Below are positions 1-7,844 of a DNA stretch of 64,000 bases, piece by piece. Both the position numbers and the translations under genes were made by a program. Within the stretch, counting starts at the first letter, position 1, and every line of letters begins with the position of its first letter. The notes below the pieces were generated by a model. The model was not told the origin of the DNA. It saw only the letters and a program-made list of their open reading frames with translations, and made no database searches. The DNA comes from Bryobacteraceae bacterium (GTDB lineage Bacteria; Acidobacteriota; Terriglobia; Bryobacterales; Bryobacteraceae): assembly GCA_026002855.1 (NCBI GenBank), contig BPGD01000001.1, positions 2,736,001-2,800,000 of the forward strand. Reading direction: 5' to 3'.

Positions 1-1
1 C

Positions 2-1438
2 GAGCAGTCATTTGAAAGCGAGATCTGGGGCGGGGGCCACGGCGTGTTTACCTACTACCTGATCAAGGGCATCGAGGGCGAGGCCGACGAAAACCGCGAC
101 GGAGTGGTCACCGCCGACGAGCTCGGCGAGTACGTGCGCGTCAACGTGCGCCGCGACACGCAGGCGCGCCAGAACCCGACGGCCGAGCGGGGCAGCTTCG
201 ATCCCAACATGATCCTCGCCTACAACCCGGCGCGGGCGCCGGCGGCGCCGCTTCAGCCGCCGAAGTTCGGCGCGCTGGTGATCGAGAGCAACATGGACGG
301 CGTCGAGGTCTTTGTCGACGGACGGAGCCAGGGCGTGGTGAACCGGGGCAAGCCGCTGCGGCTGCCGGGCATTACACCGGGCGTTCATGTCATTCAGGGC
401 GTGCGGATGGGCTACGAACCGGACGGGCCGCGCGAGGAGACCGTATATCCGGGGCAGGAGACGACGGTGACGCTGCGGATCGTGATTCCGCGCACCCGGA
501 AACGCTCGGCGGTGGATGCCTTCAACGAAGGCATGGAATATTACCAGAAAGGCTTTGAGAAAAATTATCTGAAAGCTGCGGAATTCTTCCAGAAAGCACT
601 GAGAGAAGACCCGAAATACAGCCAGGCGGCACTCTATCTGGGCCGTGTTTATCACGCGCTGTATGATCATGAAAAGGCGCGGAAGGCCTTCGAGCTGGCG
701 ATTTCCATCGACCCCGACTATGCCGAGGCGCAGGCCTCCTTCGGCGGAATGCTGCTCGATGTGGGCGATCTGGACGCCGCCATCCGCCACCTGACGGCGG
801 CCTGGCAGCGCGACCCGTCGAGCTCGCTCACGCCGGCGCTGCTGGCGCAGGCCTTCACGCGAAAAGGCGCCTACGAGGAGGGAGTGAAGTACGCGCGGGA
901 GGCGATCCGCCTGAATCCGGGCCACGCCGAGGCGCATTTCTGGCTGGCCGAGGCGATGCGCTTCAGCAAACGCTGCGCCGACGCGATTCCGGAATACCAG
1001 CAGTATCTGCGGCTGAGCGATTTCGATTCAAAGCTGGCGGGCAAGCTGAATTATTACGTGCTGGGCTACCTGGCCGGAGTGGGGCGGAAGAAGCGCGCGG
1101 CGCAGACCGACATCTGGCGCGAGCTCCAATTCATGGCCAATTTCGGCCTGTGCGACTGCGAGCGCGTCAGCCGGCGCTTCGACGCTGCCGCCGGCTGGTG
1201 CCAGCGGGCATTGCGGCTCGACCCCGGGGATCTGTATGCGCACTACGCGCTGGGACTGATTTTCACGGAAAAATTCAACGAATCGTCCTCGGCCGGGTAT
1301 CTTTCGGCGGCGCGCGCCCATTTTGAGAAAGTGATCGAGATCAATCCGGATACCGGCGAGGCCGAGCGGAGCAGGGCCTATCTGGCGCGGATCCAGCAGG
1401 TGGTGTCGCGGCTCAGCGCGCCGGGGGCCTCCCCTTGA
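2..1438 (+). CDS. Caspase-like / PEGA / TPR protein, 5' end outside window
   Basis: The frame is open from base 2, so the N-terminus lies outside the window. The first ~60 residues look like the last part of a caspase-family (peptidase C14) domain (WGGGHGVFTYYL), followed by an EF-hand-like loop (DENRDGVVTADEL). A PEGA-like beta domain follows (VIESNMDGVEVFVDGR), then several TPR units from about residue 175 to the end (for example the YLGRVYHALYDHEKARKAFE type). The caspase catalytic His/Cys would lie upstream and cannot be checked. PEGA and TPR regions usually mediate surface or protein contacts. It stands just before the secretion locus in the same direction, but a candidate promoter separates them, so membership of that operon is open. 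Confidence 0.75.
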   Translation, partial: EQSFESEIWGGGHGVFTYYLIKGIEGEADENRDGVVTADELGEYVRVNVRRDTQARQNPTAERGSFDPNMILAYNPARAPAAPLQPPKFGALVIESNMDGVEVFVDGRSQGVVNRGKPLRLPGITPGVHVIQGVRMGYEPDGPREETVYPGQETTVTLRIVIPRTRKRSAVDAFNEGMEYYQKGFEKNYLKAAEFFQKALREDPKYSQAALYLGRVYHALYDHEKARKAFELAISIDPDYAEAQASFGGMLLDVGDLDAAIRHLTAAWQRDPSSSLTPALLAQAFTRKGAYEEGVKYAREAIRLNPGHAEAHFWLAEAMRFSKRCADAIPEYQQYLRLSDFDSKLAGKLNYYVLGYLAGVGRKKRAAQTDIWRELQFMANFGLCDCERVSRRFDAAAGWCQRALRLDPGDLYAHYALGLIFTEKFNESSSAGYLSAARAHFEKVIEINPDTGEAERSRAYLARIQQVVSRLSAPGASP

Positions 1439-1455
1439 CTCCGGCGGAGGGGGTG

Positions 1456-1484
1456 ATGCAATAAAAGTGCACTTGGAATACAAT
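1456..1484 (+). promoter_or_regulatory. Candidate promoter for the secretion locus
   Basis: A consensus-like -10 box, TACAAT, lies at 1479-1484 in the only AT-richer stretch between the TPR gene and the FHA membrane protein. The matching -35 position (about 1456-1461) is a poor match. Transcription from here would leave a leader of about 25 bases with a strong AGGAGGAG site at 1501-1508. Confidence 0.35.
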
Positions 1485-1516
1485 CGCGTCAATGGCCTCG
1501 AGGAGGAGCGGCAAGG

Positions 1517-2461
1517 ATGAGCCTCTACCAGACGTTGTACTTCATGTCGCTGGCCGGAGGCTTCGCTGGTCTGTTGAGCTGGGCGCTGACGGCGCTGCTG
1601 TCGGCGACGATCCTTTCCAACCGCCCGGCGCTGGCGGACCTGACGGCGGCGGCGCTGCTGGGGTTGATCATCGGCCTGCTTACGGTCGCCTTCTCTGACA
1701 AGTGGTCGGGCAACCGCGTGGTTGGCCGCTACGTGCTGGCGGGCGGGGCCATCGGCCTGGTGGCGGGGCTGCTGGGCGGACTGGCGATGATCCCCATCAC
1801 CGAGAACCTGGGCCCGCAGATGCCGTTCCTGGCGCGGTTGCTGAGCTGGATGCTGGTGGGCAGCCTGATCGGACTGGGACTGGGGCTGCGGTGGGTGATG
1901 GCGAACAAGATGCGGGTGGTGCACGCCTGTCTGGGCGGGCTGATAGGAGGTGCGGTGGGCGGCTCGCTGTTCCACGTTCTCGGCAGCCGGATCCCGGACC
2001 TGACCCAGGCGCTCGGGTTCGTGCTGGTGGGCGTGGGCATCTGTTTTGGCGTTACCCTGGCCCCCATCCTGTTGCGGGACGGGCTGTTGAAGTTCGTCTC
2101 GAGCGGCGACGCGCGGGCGCAGGCCAAATTCGGCCGCAGCGGCAAGGAGTGGGAGATCCGTCAGGGCGACACGCTTCTGATCGGTTCACAGCCGCTGGAC
2201 CTGAACAAGACGGCGTTCGCGGTGGGCGTGCAGGTTTTCATTCCGGACGCGGCCATTGCGCCGCGGCACGCGATTCTGTTCGGCAAGGAAGGACGCTTCT
2301 ACATCGCCCGGCACCCGGACATCAACAATCCCCAGGGCCTGGCGCGATATGTCCTGCGCGTCCGGGGCCGCACGGTGACTACGTCCCAGGAGTTGCGGGC
2401 CGGCGACGACATCCTGGTCGGGCGCACGGCCATCAAGTTCATGACCAGGAAGGATGGCTGA
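1517..2461 (+). CDS. Six-TM membrane protein with C-terminal FHA-like domain
   Basis: A 314-residue protein. Residues ~5-190 contain about six Gly/Ala/Leu-rich membrane segments. Residues ~200-314 form a soluble beta-rich tail with FHA-like traits (GSQPLDL, IPDAAIAPRHAILF, then AGDDILVGRTAIKF). FHA domains bind phosphothreonine, and in known T6SS loci they link Ser/Thr phosphorylation to assembly. The start is set by AGGAGGAG eight bases upstream. It heads the plus-strand secretion locus and is followed 24 bases later by the VWA gene. With no TssL/TssM in view it is a candidate membrane anchor or regulator of the machine (inference). The FHA assignment is by pattern only. Confidence 0.7.
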   Translation: MSLYQTLYFMSLAGGFAGLLSWALTALLSATILSNRPALADLTAAALLGLIIGLLTVAFSDKWSGNRVVGRYVLAGGAIGLVAGLLGGLAMIPITENLGPQMPFLARLLSWMLVGSLIGLGLGLRWVMANKMRVVHACLGGLIGGAVGGSLFHVLGSRIPDLTQALGFVLVGVGICFGVTLAPILLRDGLLKFVSSGDARAQAKFGRSGKEWEIRQGDTLLIGSQPLDLNKTAFAVGVQVFIPDAAIAPRHAILFGKEGRFYIARHPDINNPQGLARYVLRVRGRTVTTSQELRAGDDILVGRTAIKFMTRKDG

Positions 2462-2485
2462 TTCAGCCTTGCGGAGGGGAATTCG

Positions 2486-3952
2486 ATGAATTCGACCAGG
2501 TTCGGGCCTGCGGCGGTCATGCTGGCCGCCATGCTGGCACCCGCAGTCGCGCAGAACCCGGGGCTGGACTTTGCCGAGCCGCTGAAGCTGGTCTCCTGCG
2601 AGCCCGCCTCAACAGTGCCCTGCTTCCGGATGAAGCTGAACCTCGTGGACGGGCGCGGCCAGCCCTACAATGCGCAGCTTCCGCCGCCGGAGCGGCTCGC
2701 CTCGCAGATCACGGTCAACATGGGCGGCCAGCAGATCCGGCCTTTTTACGCCTCGGCGGCGGGCGAGTCCGTGGCCAAGGTGCGCGGCCGCGCGGCGCTG
2801 ATCATTGTTGACATCTCCGGCAGCATGAAGAAGGTGCTGCCGACCGGGCAGACGCGGTTTGACGCGGCCAAGGCAGCGGTGCGAGGCTTCCTGGACCAGT
2901 TCGAGGAAGGGGCGGACCGGGTGGCGGTGGTGCCCTTCGAAAGCCATCTGGTGGAAGACCGGATCCGCTCGGCGGTGTTTGCCCGGACGCGCGCGGGGGC
3001 GCTTGGGCAGGTGGACGCGCTGCCGCAGCCGGAGATGCGCAACAACACGGCGCTGTTTTCGGCGGTGGTGTTTGGCATCGACACATTGAAGCGGGCGCTG
3101 CCAAGGATCGAGCAGGAGACCGGCGAATCGCCGGAAGCGATGGTGATCGTGCTCACTGACGGCAACAACGAGGTCCTGAAGGGCGACGACCTCGGGCTGC
3201 TCGCCGGCCCGGCGGGCATGGAGGAGGCGGCGCGGCATGTGAAGCAGGCGCCGTTTCCGGTGATCGCCATCGGCTTTGGCGAGCCGGGCGCGATCGACGA
3301 GGCCGCGCTGCGGCAGATCAGCACGAAATATTATCTGGCCAGCGATTTTGAAGGCCTGCGGCGCATCTTCACGTTTACCCGCACGTTTCTCAACAACCGC
3401 CTGGTGGCGACCTTTTCCTCGCCCTATCCGGACCGCGCCTCGCTGGCGGGTCAGAACCTGCCGGTGACGGCCGAGCTGACGCTGCCGAACGGGCAGGTGC
3501 TGAAGTCGCCGGAAATTGTGTGGTCGGCGCCGCAGATGGGCGTGCCGGTCTACGCGGGCAAGTGCACGCCGGACGAGATGAAGGCGGTGCTGGCGGCGCT
3601 GCCGGTGAGCGCGGGGTGGACGTCGATCGTTCGGCCGCTCGGAGTGTTCTGCGGGCTCGCGCTGTTGTTGCTCATCCTGTGGCACTGGGTGCCACGGCTG
3701 GTATGGCCGGAGCAGTACATTGGCGTGATGCCCGGCACGGGGCAGACGAAATGGGGCTCGCAGACGCGGATCGTCAACGGCGTCATCGCCGGGCGGCCCG
3801 CTCCGCCGGGCTTTCAGAAGGGACCCGGGGGGGTGGCGATGCCACCGCGGAGTGCCGCGGATGCCACCGTTGTCAATCCACAGGCCCATCGCGATTTCTC
3901 CCAGACGAGGCTCGGCAACCGCCAGGGGCCGGGCCCGAGGGGACCGTTCTAG
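2486..3952 (+). CDS. Exported VWA-domain protein with C-terminal membrane segment
   Basis: A 488-residue protein with an N-terminal signal peptide (residues ~1-22, ending near AVAQ). A von Willebrand factor A domain starts near residue 104 with an intact MIDAS motif D109-x-S111-x-S113, and VIVLTDGNNE further on fits the distal MIDAS strand. A transmembrane segment (FCGLALLLLILWHWV) lies near residues 388-403, followed by a ~85-residue basic/Pro-rich tail. The topology suggests an extracytoplasmic metal-dependent adhesion domain and a short cytoplasmic tail. VWA domains mediate protein-protein contacts. It sits between the FHA membrane protein and tssB in the same orientation, so a scaffold role for the secretion machine is plausible but not shown. 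The SD GGAGGGG precedes ATG 2486. Confidence 0.75.
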   Translation: MNSTRFGPAAVMLAAMLAPAVAQNPGLDFAEPLKLVSCEPASTVPCFRMKLNLVDGRGQPYNAQLPPPERLASQITVNMGGQQIRPFYASAAGESVAKVRGRAALIIVDISGSMKKVLPTGQTRFDAAKAAVRGFLDQFEEGADRVAVVPFESHLVEDRIRSAVFARTRAGALGQVDALPQPEMRNNTALFSAVVFGIDTLKRALPRIEQETGESPEAMVIVLTDGNNEVLKGDDLGLLAGPAGMEEAARHVKQAPFPVIAIGFGEPGAIDEAALRQISTKYYLASDFEGLRRIFTFTRTFLNNRLVATFSSPYPDRASLAGQNLPVTAELTLPNGQVLKSPEIVWSAPQMGVPVYAGKCTPDEMKAVLAALPVSAGWTSIVRPLGVFCGLALLLLILWHWVPRLVWPEQYIGVMPGTGQTKWGSQTRIVNGVIAGRPAPPGFQKGPGGVAMPPRSAADATVVNPQAHRDFSQTRLGNRQGPGPRGPF

Positions 3953-4033
3953 GCGGCGGCAGTTTCAGGCCGCAGCCCGGATGAAGTGTAGCAACGACTG
4001 CTGACTGGCAAGCCAGAGAGGAGACCAAAGCAG

Positions 4034-4540
4034 ATGCCGTTAGTCAAGGTGATTCGCAAGGGGGTCACGCCCTCGGTGCGAAAAGTGCCCACGTCCACCG
4101 CCGCCGTCATTCTGCCGATGACGGTAAACCGCGTCGGCAAGGAGGTGGCGTCGGAAAACGAAGAACCGGTCAAGATCGAGGACCTCAACGACGCGTTCGC
4201 GAAATTCAAGCCGGAGCTGAATTTCAAGGCGACCGCCGGACCGGAGGAGACCGAATTCCGCGCCGAATTCAAGTTCCGGTCAATGAAGGATTTCGACCCG
4301 GAGAACCTGCAAAAGAGGCAGGAATTCCGGGACGAGGACGGCAACGTCACCTATGCCCGCAACGACATTGCGGACCTGAAGGCCAACATCGATCTGCTGT
4401 ACCGGCTGAAGGACCGCTGGAAGCTGCCTGCCGTCCGCCGCGCCTGGAACAACCCGGAGCAGCGGGCGGAGATCATCCGCGCATTGGGCCGCCTGCGCGA
4501 GGAGTTGCAGAAGGTGGCCGCGAAAGGAGGGGCACAGTAA
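4034..4540 (+). CDS. tssB: T6SS-like contractile sheath small subunit TssB/VipA
   Basis: 168 residues, the usual TssB size. The N-terminus is basic, followed by TssB-like text (PVKIEDLNDAFAKFKPELNF) and a region typical of sheath small subunits (FRSMKDFDPENL; later NDIADLKANIDLLYRLKDRW). TssB pairs with TssC to form the contractile sheath around the Hcp tube. The gene ends directly against the ATG of tssC, with tssC's AAAGGAGG inside its 3' end, as expected for subunits made in equal amounts. The N-terminal ~40 residues diverge from Proteobacterial TssB. Confidence 0.85.
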   Translation: MPLVKVIRKGVTPSVRKVPTSTAAVILPMTVNRVGKEVASENEEPVKIEDLNDAFAKFKPELNFKATAGPEETEFRAEFKFRSMKDFDPENLQKRQEFRDEDGNVTYARNDIADLKANIDLLYRLKDRWKLPAVRRAWNNPEQRAEIIRALGRLREELQKVAAKGGAQ

Positions 4541-5872
4541 ATGGCTGAACTCGTCGAAACCCGTACGACGGCCGAGATTCTCGGCGAAAGCGCCGCAAGG
4601 GACCTGTTGCAGGAGATCTTTTCCGACCTGCATCCGGGCTTCATGGATGAAACCCGGACCATCGCCTCGATCTTCACGCCGCAGTCGGCAGCGGATTTTC
4701 TTAAGCAGCTCATGGATCTCGAGAACCTGCTCTCGGTGGAGGACACCTATGAGCAGACGGTGAAGAAGATCCAGGACCAGATCGACAAGGCGGAGGCGAT
4801 CCGCGACGAGCTGCTCGAGAAACTGTTCGCGCAGATCCGGCCGATCGAGCGCAGCTACCGCCAGATCCAGCTCTTCTTCGAGAACTCGAAGGTGATGGAC
4901 GGCAAGGTGCGCAAACCGGTGGAACTGTATGTGCTGAACGCCGACACGAAGGCGATGAAAGACGTCTTCTCGATGAACATCGCCGCCATCGAGAATTTCG
5001 TCCGCAAGCGGAACGACAATTTCAATTTCCGCGACGACATCTGCAACCTGGTTGTGCCCGGCTACGTGCCCCAGCCGGTGCGTGAGAAGTTCGAGGACAT
5101 CGCCAATCAGTGGGGCATGCTGCTGATCACGGATGTGGACGACGAGAAGTCGTTCCGCAATCTCGAGCGCAACTTCCTGCCGGGCGGCAAGTACGAGTTC
5201 ATGAAACGGCCCGAGGACCGCGCCGCGGCCGACGTCGTCTGCGCCGGCTATCTGATGGCGCGGCCGAAGCACTGGTTCGAGAAGACGGTGGACGGGGGCG
5301 ACGACCTCTACGTGCCGCCGTCGCTGGTCTTCGCGGGCGCGGTGGCGCGCGCCGATGACGGGCAGGGCATGGCGCAGGGCCCGGTGGGCTCGCGTTTCGG
5401 CCAGATCGTTGGCGTCGAGAAGGTGCGCTTCGAGCCGCTCATCGGCGAGATGGAGCACCTGTCGATGGAACGCCAGCTCATTCCGATCATCCGCGACGCC
5501 GACAACCATCTGTGCTTCTTCGGCTGCCGCACGCAGGCCGAAGACCCGCACGGGGTGCTGAAGTTCTTCACCAGCTACCGCATCCTGCGCTATCTGGAGC
5601 GCTGCTGCCGTCACTACCTGCTCCAGGTGGCCGGCCAGGTGCTGACGCGCGACTTCATGGAGGAAAGCATCGAGAAGCCGCTCAAGCGGCTGCTGGACGA
5701 GCAGGTGGAGCAGGGCACGATCCTTGGCTACGACCTGTTTGTGGACAAGGACTCCAACAAGCGGATGCAGGGCATCTGCGACATCAGCCTGAACGTGATG
5801 CCGACGGGTCCGGCGGAGACCTTCGTGCTGAAGATCGACACGCCGGAATTCGCCAAACAGGAGCAGAAGTAG
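4541..5872 (+). CDS. tssC: T6SS-like contractile sheath large subunit TssC/VipB
   Basis: 443 residues, close to the usual TssC length. An N-terminal helical part (residues 1-120) precedes the conserved sheath core, with NLVVPGYVPQPVREKFEDIA, a stretch around RPEDRAAADVVCAGYLMARPKHWFE, and the C-terminal FFTSYRILRYLERCCRHYLL region followed by the final beta strand (CDISLNVMPTGPAETFVLKI). It forms the sheath with TssB. Its start codon directly follows the tssB stop. The sequence looks closer to the Bacteroidota (T6SSiii) type than to Proteobacterial TssC; this is an impression to be tested by phylogeny. Confidence 0.88.
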   Translation: MAELVETRTTAEILGESAARDLLQEIFSDLHPGFMDETRTIASIFTPQSAADFLKQLMDLENLLSVEDTYEQTVKKIQDQIDKAEAIRDELLEKLFAQIRPIERSYRQIQLFFENSKVMDGKVRKPVELYVLNADTKAMKDVFSMNIAAIENFVRKRNDNFNFRDDICNLVVPGYVPQPVREKFEDIANQWGMLLITDVDDEKSFRNLERNFLPGGKYEFMKRPEDRAAADVVCAGYLMARPKHWFEKTVDGGDDLYVPPSLVFAGAVARADDGQGMAQGPVGSRFGQIVGVEKVRFEPLIGEMEHLSMERQLIPIIRDADNHLCFFGCRTQAEDPHGVLKFFTSYRILRYLERCCRHYLLQVAGQVLTRDFMEESIEKPLKRLLDEQVEQGTILGYDLFVDKDSNKRMQGICDISLNVMPTGPAETFVLKIDTPEFAKQEQK

Positions 5873-5905
5873 GGCAGGATTCCGTAATCAGGATGGAGCG
5901 AATCG

Positions 5906-6415
5906 GTGAGCGACGGACGCGAGCACATGGCCGGTTCGGCCGCCCGAAACCACGAAAAGACCGGCGGCAACGTGCCTGCGGGCAAGATGCCCCTGCCCGC
6001 AGGCGGCGATGCCGCGCGGAAGGCGGAGACCGACGGCGACCTCATCAACGAGGCGCACGGCATCCGCACCGCGCCGCGCGGGGAATACCGGAACTCGATG
6101 CAGCTCCATCTCCCGCGCGTGGTGGGGGCGAGGCTGGCCGGGCCGGCGGCGCCGCCGTCCGACCTCAGTGAGAGGAAGGCATCCGATTATCTCCCGCCCG
6201 ATCTGAAAGCGCGGCTGATCGCCGAAGGCAGGCTGACGCCGGAAGGCGACCCGGCGCCTGCCGCGGCGGCAGGAAGCGCAGTGAGAACCCAATCCGCCGG
6301 GGCCGCCCCGGCGGCCGCGCCCGCGGCGCAGCCGGCGGCTCCGCCAGCCCGGCAGCCCGAGCCGCTGGCGCGGCGGCTGCTCGGAAAACTGCTTGGATTT
6401 TTCGTCAGCAAATAG
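5906..6415 (+). CDS. Small Ala/Pro-rich protein between sheath and tube genes
   Basis: 169 residues from a GTG start; I do not recognise a family. The first ~115 residues are polar with a short conserved-looking block (DGDLINEAHGIRTAPRGEYR, then MQLHLPRVV). Residues ~115-150 are an Ala/Pro linker. The C-terminus is a short amphipathic, basic/hydrophobic helix (LARRLLGKLLGFFVSK). There is no signal peptide. It lies 33 bases after tssC and 15 bases before hcp1, so it belongs to the structural operon. The tail could be a membrane- or partner-docking helix (inference). Confidence 0.6.
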   Translation: MSDGREHMAGSAARNHEKTGGNVPAGKMPLPAGGDAARKAETDGDLINEAHGIRTAPRGEYRNSMQLHLPRVVGARLAGPAAPPSDLSERKASDYLPPDLKARLIAEGRLTPEGDPAPAAAAGSAVRTQSAGAAPAAAPAAQPAAPPARQPEPLARRLLGKLLGFFVSK

Positions 6416-6430
6416 AGGAGGAAGAGCTCG

Positions 6431-6913
6431 ATGGCCGCAACGCCTTACCGGTGCACCGTCACCATCGACGGCACGAAGTTCGACGCCGTGTCCACGTCCG
6501 TCCGCTTTCAGACGGACAAGGACCGCACGGGCATGCCCCAGATGGGCAGCCTGAACACGAAGATCCGCGTCATCGCCGATTTCCACGATGACAAGAACCT
6601 GCCGTTTTCGGCGCTGAAGAAGTTCTTCGATCTGGCCAATGTCGTCACGCGCGACAAGATCAAGGACATGAAGATCGAGTACTGGAAGGACGACACGCAC
6701 GAGGACGCGCTGGTCAGCTTCCAGTTCAAGGGCTGGATCAGCCGCTTCGAAACATCCAACCCGCACCCGCTTGGCCTGGCCGCCCTCAAGACGGAAGAGG
6801 AGTTCGCCAACAACCCGGCGGCGGCCTTCCCCAACCTGAACCATGTGCTGGTGCTGGACCTGGAGCCGACGCTCAGCCAGGAGAAGTTCAAAGACATCCA
6901 GATCAGCAAGTAG
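6431..6913 (+). CDS. hcp1: Hcp-like tube protein 1 (TssD)
   Basis: 160 residues in the small-beta-barrel Hcp/TssD pattern: TPYRCTVTIDGTKF at the N-terminus, KFFDLANVVTRDKIKD, WKDDTHEDAL, FKGWIS and a final beta strand. Hcp stacks into the inner tube propelled by the sheath. Its neighbour 39 bases downstream is a close paralogue; by hand about 85 of the first ~110 residues match. This copy carries an extra ~15-residue insert near residue 115 (roughly LAALKTEEEFANNPAA). GAGGAGGAAGAG precedes ATG 6431, a strong ribosome binding site as expected for a highly made tube protein. Confidence 0.85.
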   Translation: MAATPYRCTVTIDGTKFDAVSTSVRFQTDKDRTGMPQMGSLNTKIRVIADFHDDKNLPFSALKKFFDLANVVTRDKIKDMKIEYWKDDTHEDALVSFQFKGWISRFETSNPHPLGLAALKTEEEFANNPAAAFPNLNHVLVLDLEPTLSQEKFKDIQISK

Positions 6914-6952
6914 GAACCGGGCAGAAAGCAACTAGCGAGGAGGATAGAAACC

Positions 6953-7390
6953 ATGGCAACGCCGTATCGCTGCACCGTCACCATTGACGGAACGAAATTC
7001 GAAGCCGTGAGCGCGCAGGTGGTCTTTACCACCGACAAGGACAAGGCGGGGATGCCCGAGATGGGGAGCCTGAAGTCGCGCATCCGCGTGTGGGCGGATT
7101 TCCACGACGACAAGAACCTGCCCTATTCGAGTCTTCAGAAGTTCTTTGATCTGGCCAACGTGGTGACGCGCGACAAGATCAAGGACATCAAGATCGAATT
7201 CTGGAAGGACGACACGCACGAAGACGCCCTTTGCTGCTACAAATTCAAGGGCTGGATCTCGAACTATGAGGTCTCCAACCCGCCGGTGGAGATGACGCCT
7301 TCCGGCGAAGGGCTGAACCATATGCTGGTGATGGACCTCGAGCCGGTGATGAACCAGCAGAACTTCCAGGAGATCCAGTTCACCACCTAG
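6953..7390 (+). CDS. hcp2: Hcp-like tube protein 2 (TssD)
   Basis: 145 residues, a tandem paralogue of the preceding tube protein and lacking its ~15-residue loop insert. It keeps the same blocks (TPYRCTVTIDGTKF, ADFHDDKNLP, KFFDLANVVTRDKIKD, WKDDTHEDAL). A strong SD (GCGAGGAGGA) precedes the ATG. A perfect 11-bp hairpin follows its stop codon at 7403-7427, placed so that it could protect hcp mRNA or separate its output from tssE. Whether hcp1 and hcp2 make mixed or separate tubes cannot be told from sequence. Confidence 0.85.
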   Translation: MATPYRCTVTIDGTKFEAVSAQVVFTTDKDKAGMPEMGSLKSRIRVWADFHDDKNLPYSSLQKFFDLANVVTRDKIKDIKIEFWKDDTHEDALCCYKFKGWISNYEVSNPPVEMTPSGEGLNHMLVMDLEPVMNQQNFQEIQFTT

Positions 7391-7402
7391 AGCGACTGTG
7401 GC

Positions 7403-7427
7403 GGCGGAGGCCGTTGCGGCCTCCGCC
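7403..7427 (+). other. Perfect 11-bp intercistronic hairpin after hcp2
   Basis: GGCGGAGGCCG (7403-7413) pairs with CGGCCTCCGCC (7417-7427) around the loop TTG. There is no T-tract, so it is not a classical intrinsic terminator; mRNA stabilisation or attenuation is more likely. Confidence 0.65.
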
Positions 7428-7446
7428 GGTCGAAAGGAGGCGCGCC

Positions 7447-7806
7447 ATCACCTTCATCGCGTTCCCGCTCCGGCTGGAGAACGGCTTCCTGCGCCGCACC
7501 GGCGAAGTTGAGGCGGTGTTGCGCTTCATCGAGATGATGGCCCGCACCCCGGGCGGAAGCTGGCCCGGATGTCCGTCGTTCGGCGTGCGCCACCTGTTCG
7601 AGGCGATGCGGCTGCGGCCCGAGGGCCTGCGGCAGGCGGAGAAGGCCATCAACGACACGCTGGCCGATCTCGGTATCACCCGTTACCGCGTGAAGTCGAT
7701 CCAGAAGGAGCCGGGCCCGAACCCGGACGTCGATGTGTACACGGTGACGCTGGTTTCCACCGCTGATCCCGGCCAAACGTGGACCGCGCGGCTGGAAGGT
7801 GAGTGA
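7447..7806 (+). CDS. tssE: Baseplate subunit TssE (gp25-like), probable ATC start
   Basis: 119 residues if translation begins at ATC 7447. The gp25-like core starts at once (FIAFPLRLENGFLRR) and continues with a stretch around PGCPSFGVRHLFE and a closing strand (VDVYTVTLVST). TssE is the baseplate wedge protein that starts sheath polymerisation. A full-strength AAAGGAGG lies at 7433-7440, six bases before ATC 7447. No ATG, GTG or TTG follows it in frame near the family N-terminus. The only upstream in-frame candidate, TTG 7414, is upstream of that SD and is the loop of the preceding hairpin. A rare ATC start therefore fits best. The family call is firm; the start needs protein evidence. Confidence 0.75.
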   Translation: MTFIAFPLRLENGFLRRTGEVEAVLRFIEMMARTPGGSWPGCPSFGVRHLFEAMRLRPEGLRQAEKAINDTLADLGITRYRVKSIQKEPGPNPDVDVYTVTLVSTADPGQTWTARLEGE

Positions 7807-7844
7807 AGCCCGTCCAGGGAACCATTGCGAGGTACTGCTGACGC

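Noticed and set aside
2609-3889. Minus-strand open frame opposite the VWA gene
   Set aside because: Arg/His-rich shadow frame; the plus strand has a signal peptide, MIDAS and a membrane segment.
4280-5614. Minus-strand open frame of ~440 codons opposite tssB/tssC
   Set aside because: Shadow of the sheath genes; no family motif and no ribosome binding site in a sensible place.
6431-7390. Hcp tandem as an assembly duplication
   Set aside because: The copies differ at many residues and by an insert, so they are true paralogues.
7414-7446. TTG 7414 as the tssE start
   Set aside because: It is the hairpin loop and lies upstream of the strong SD; the extra residues do not resemble TssE.
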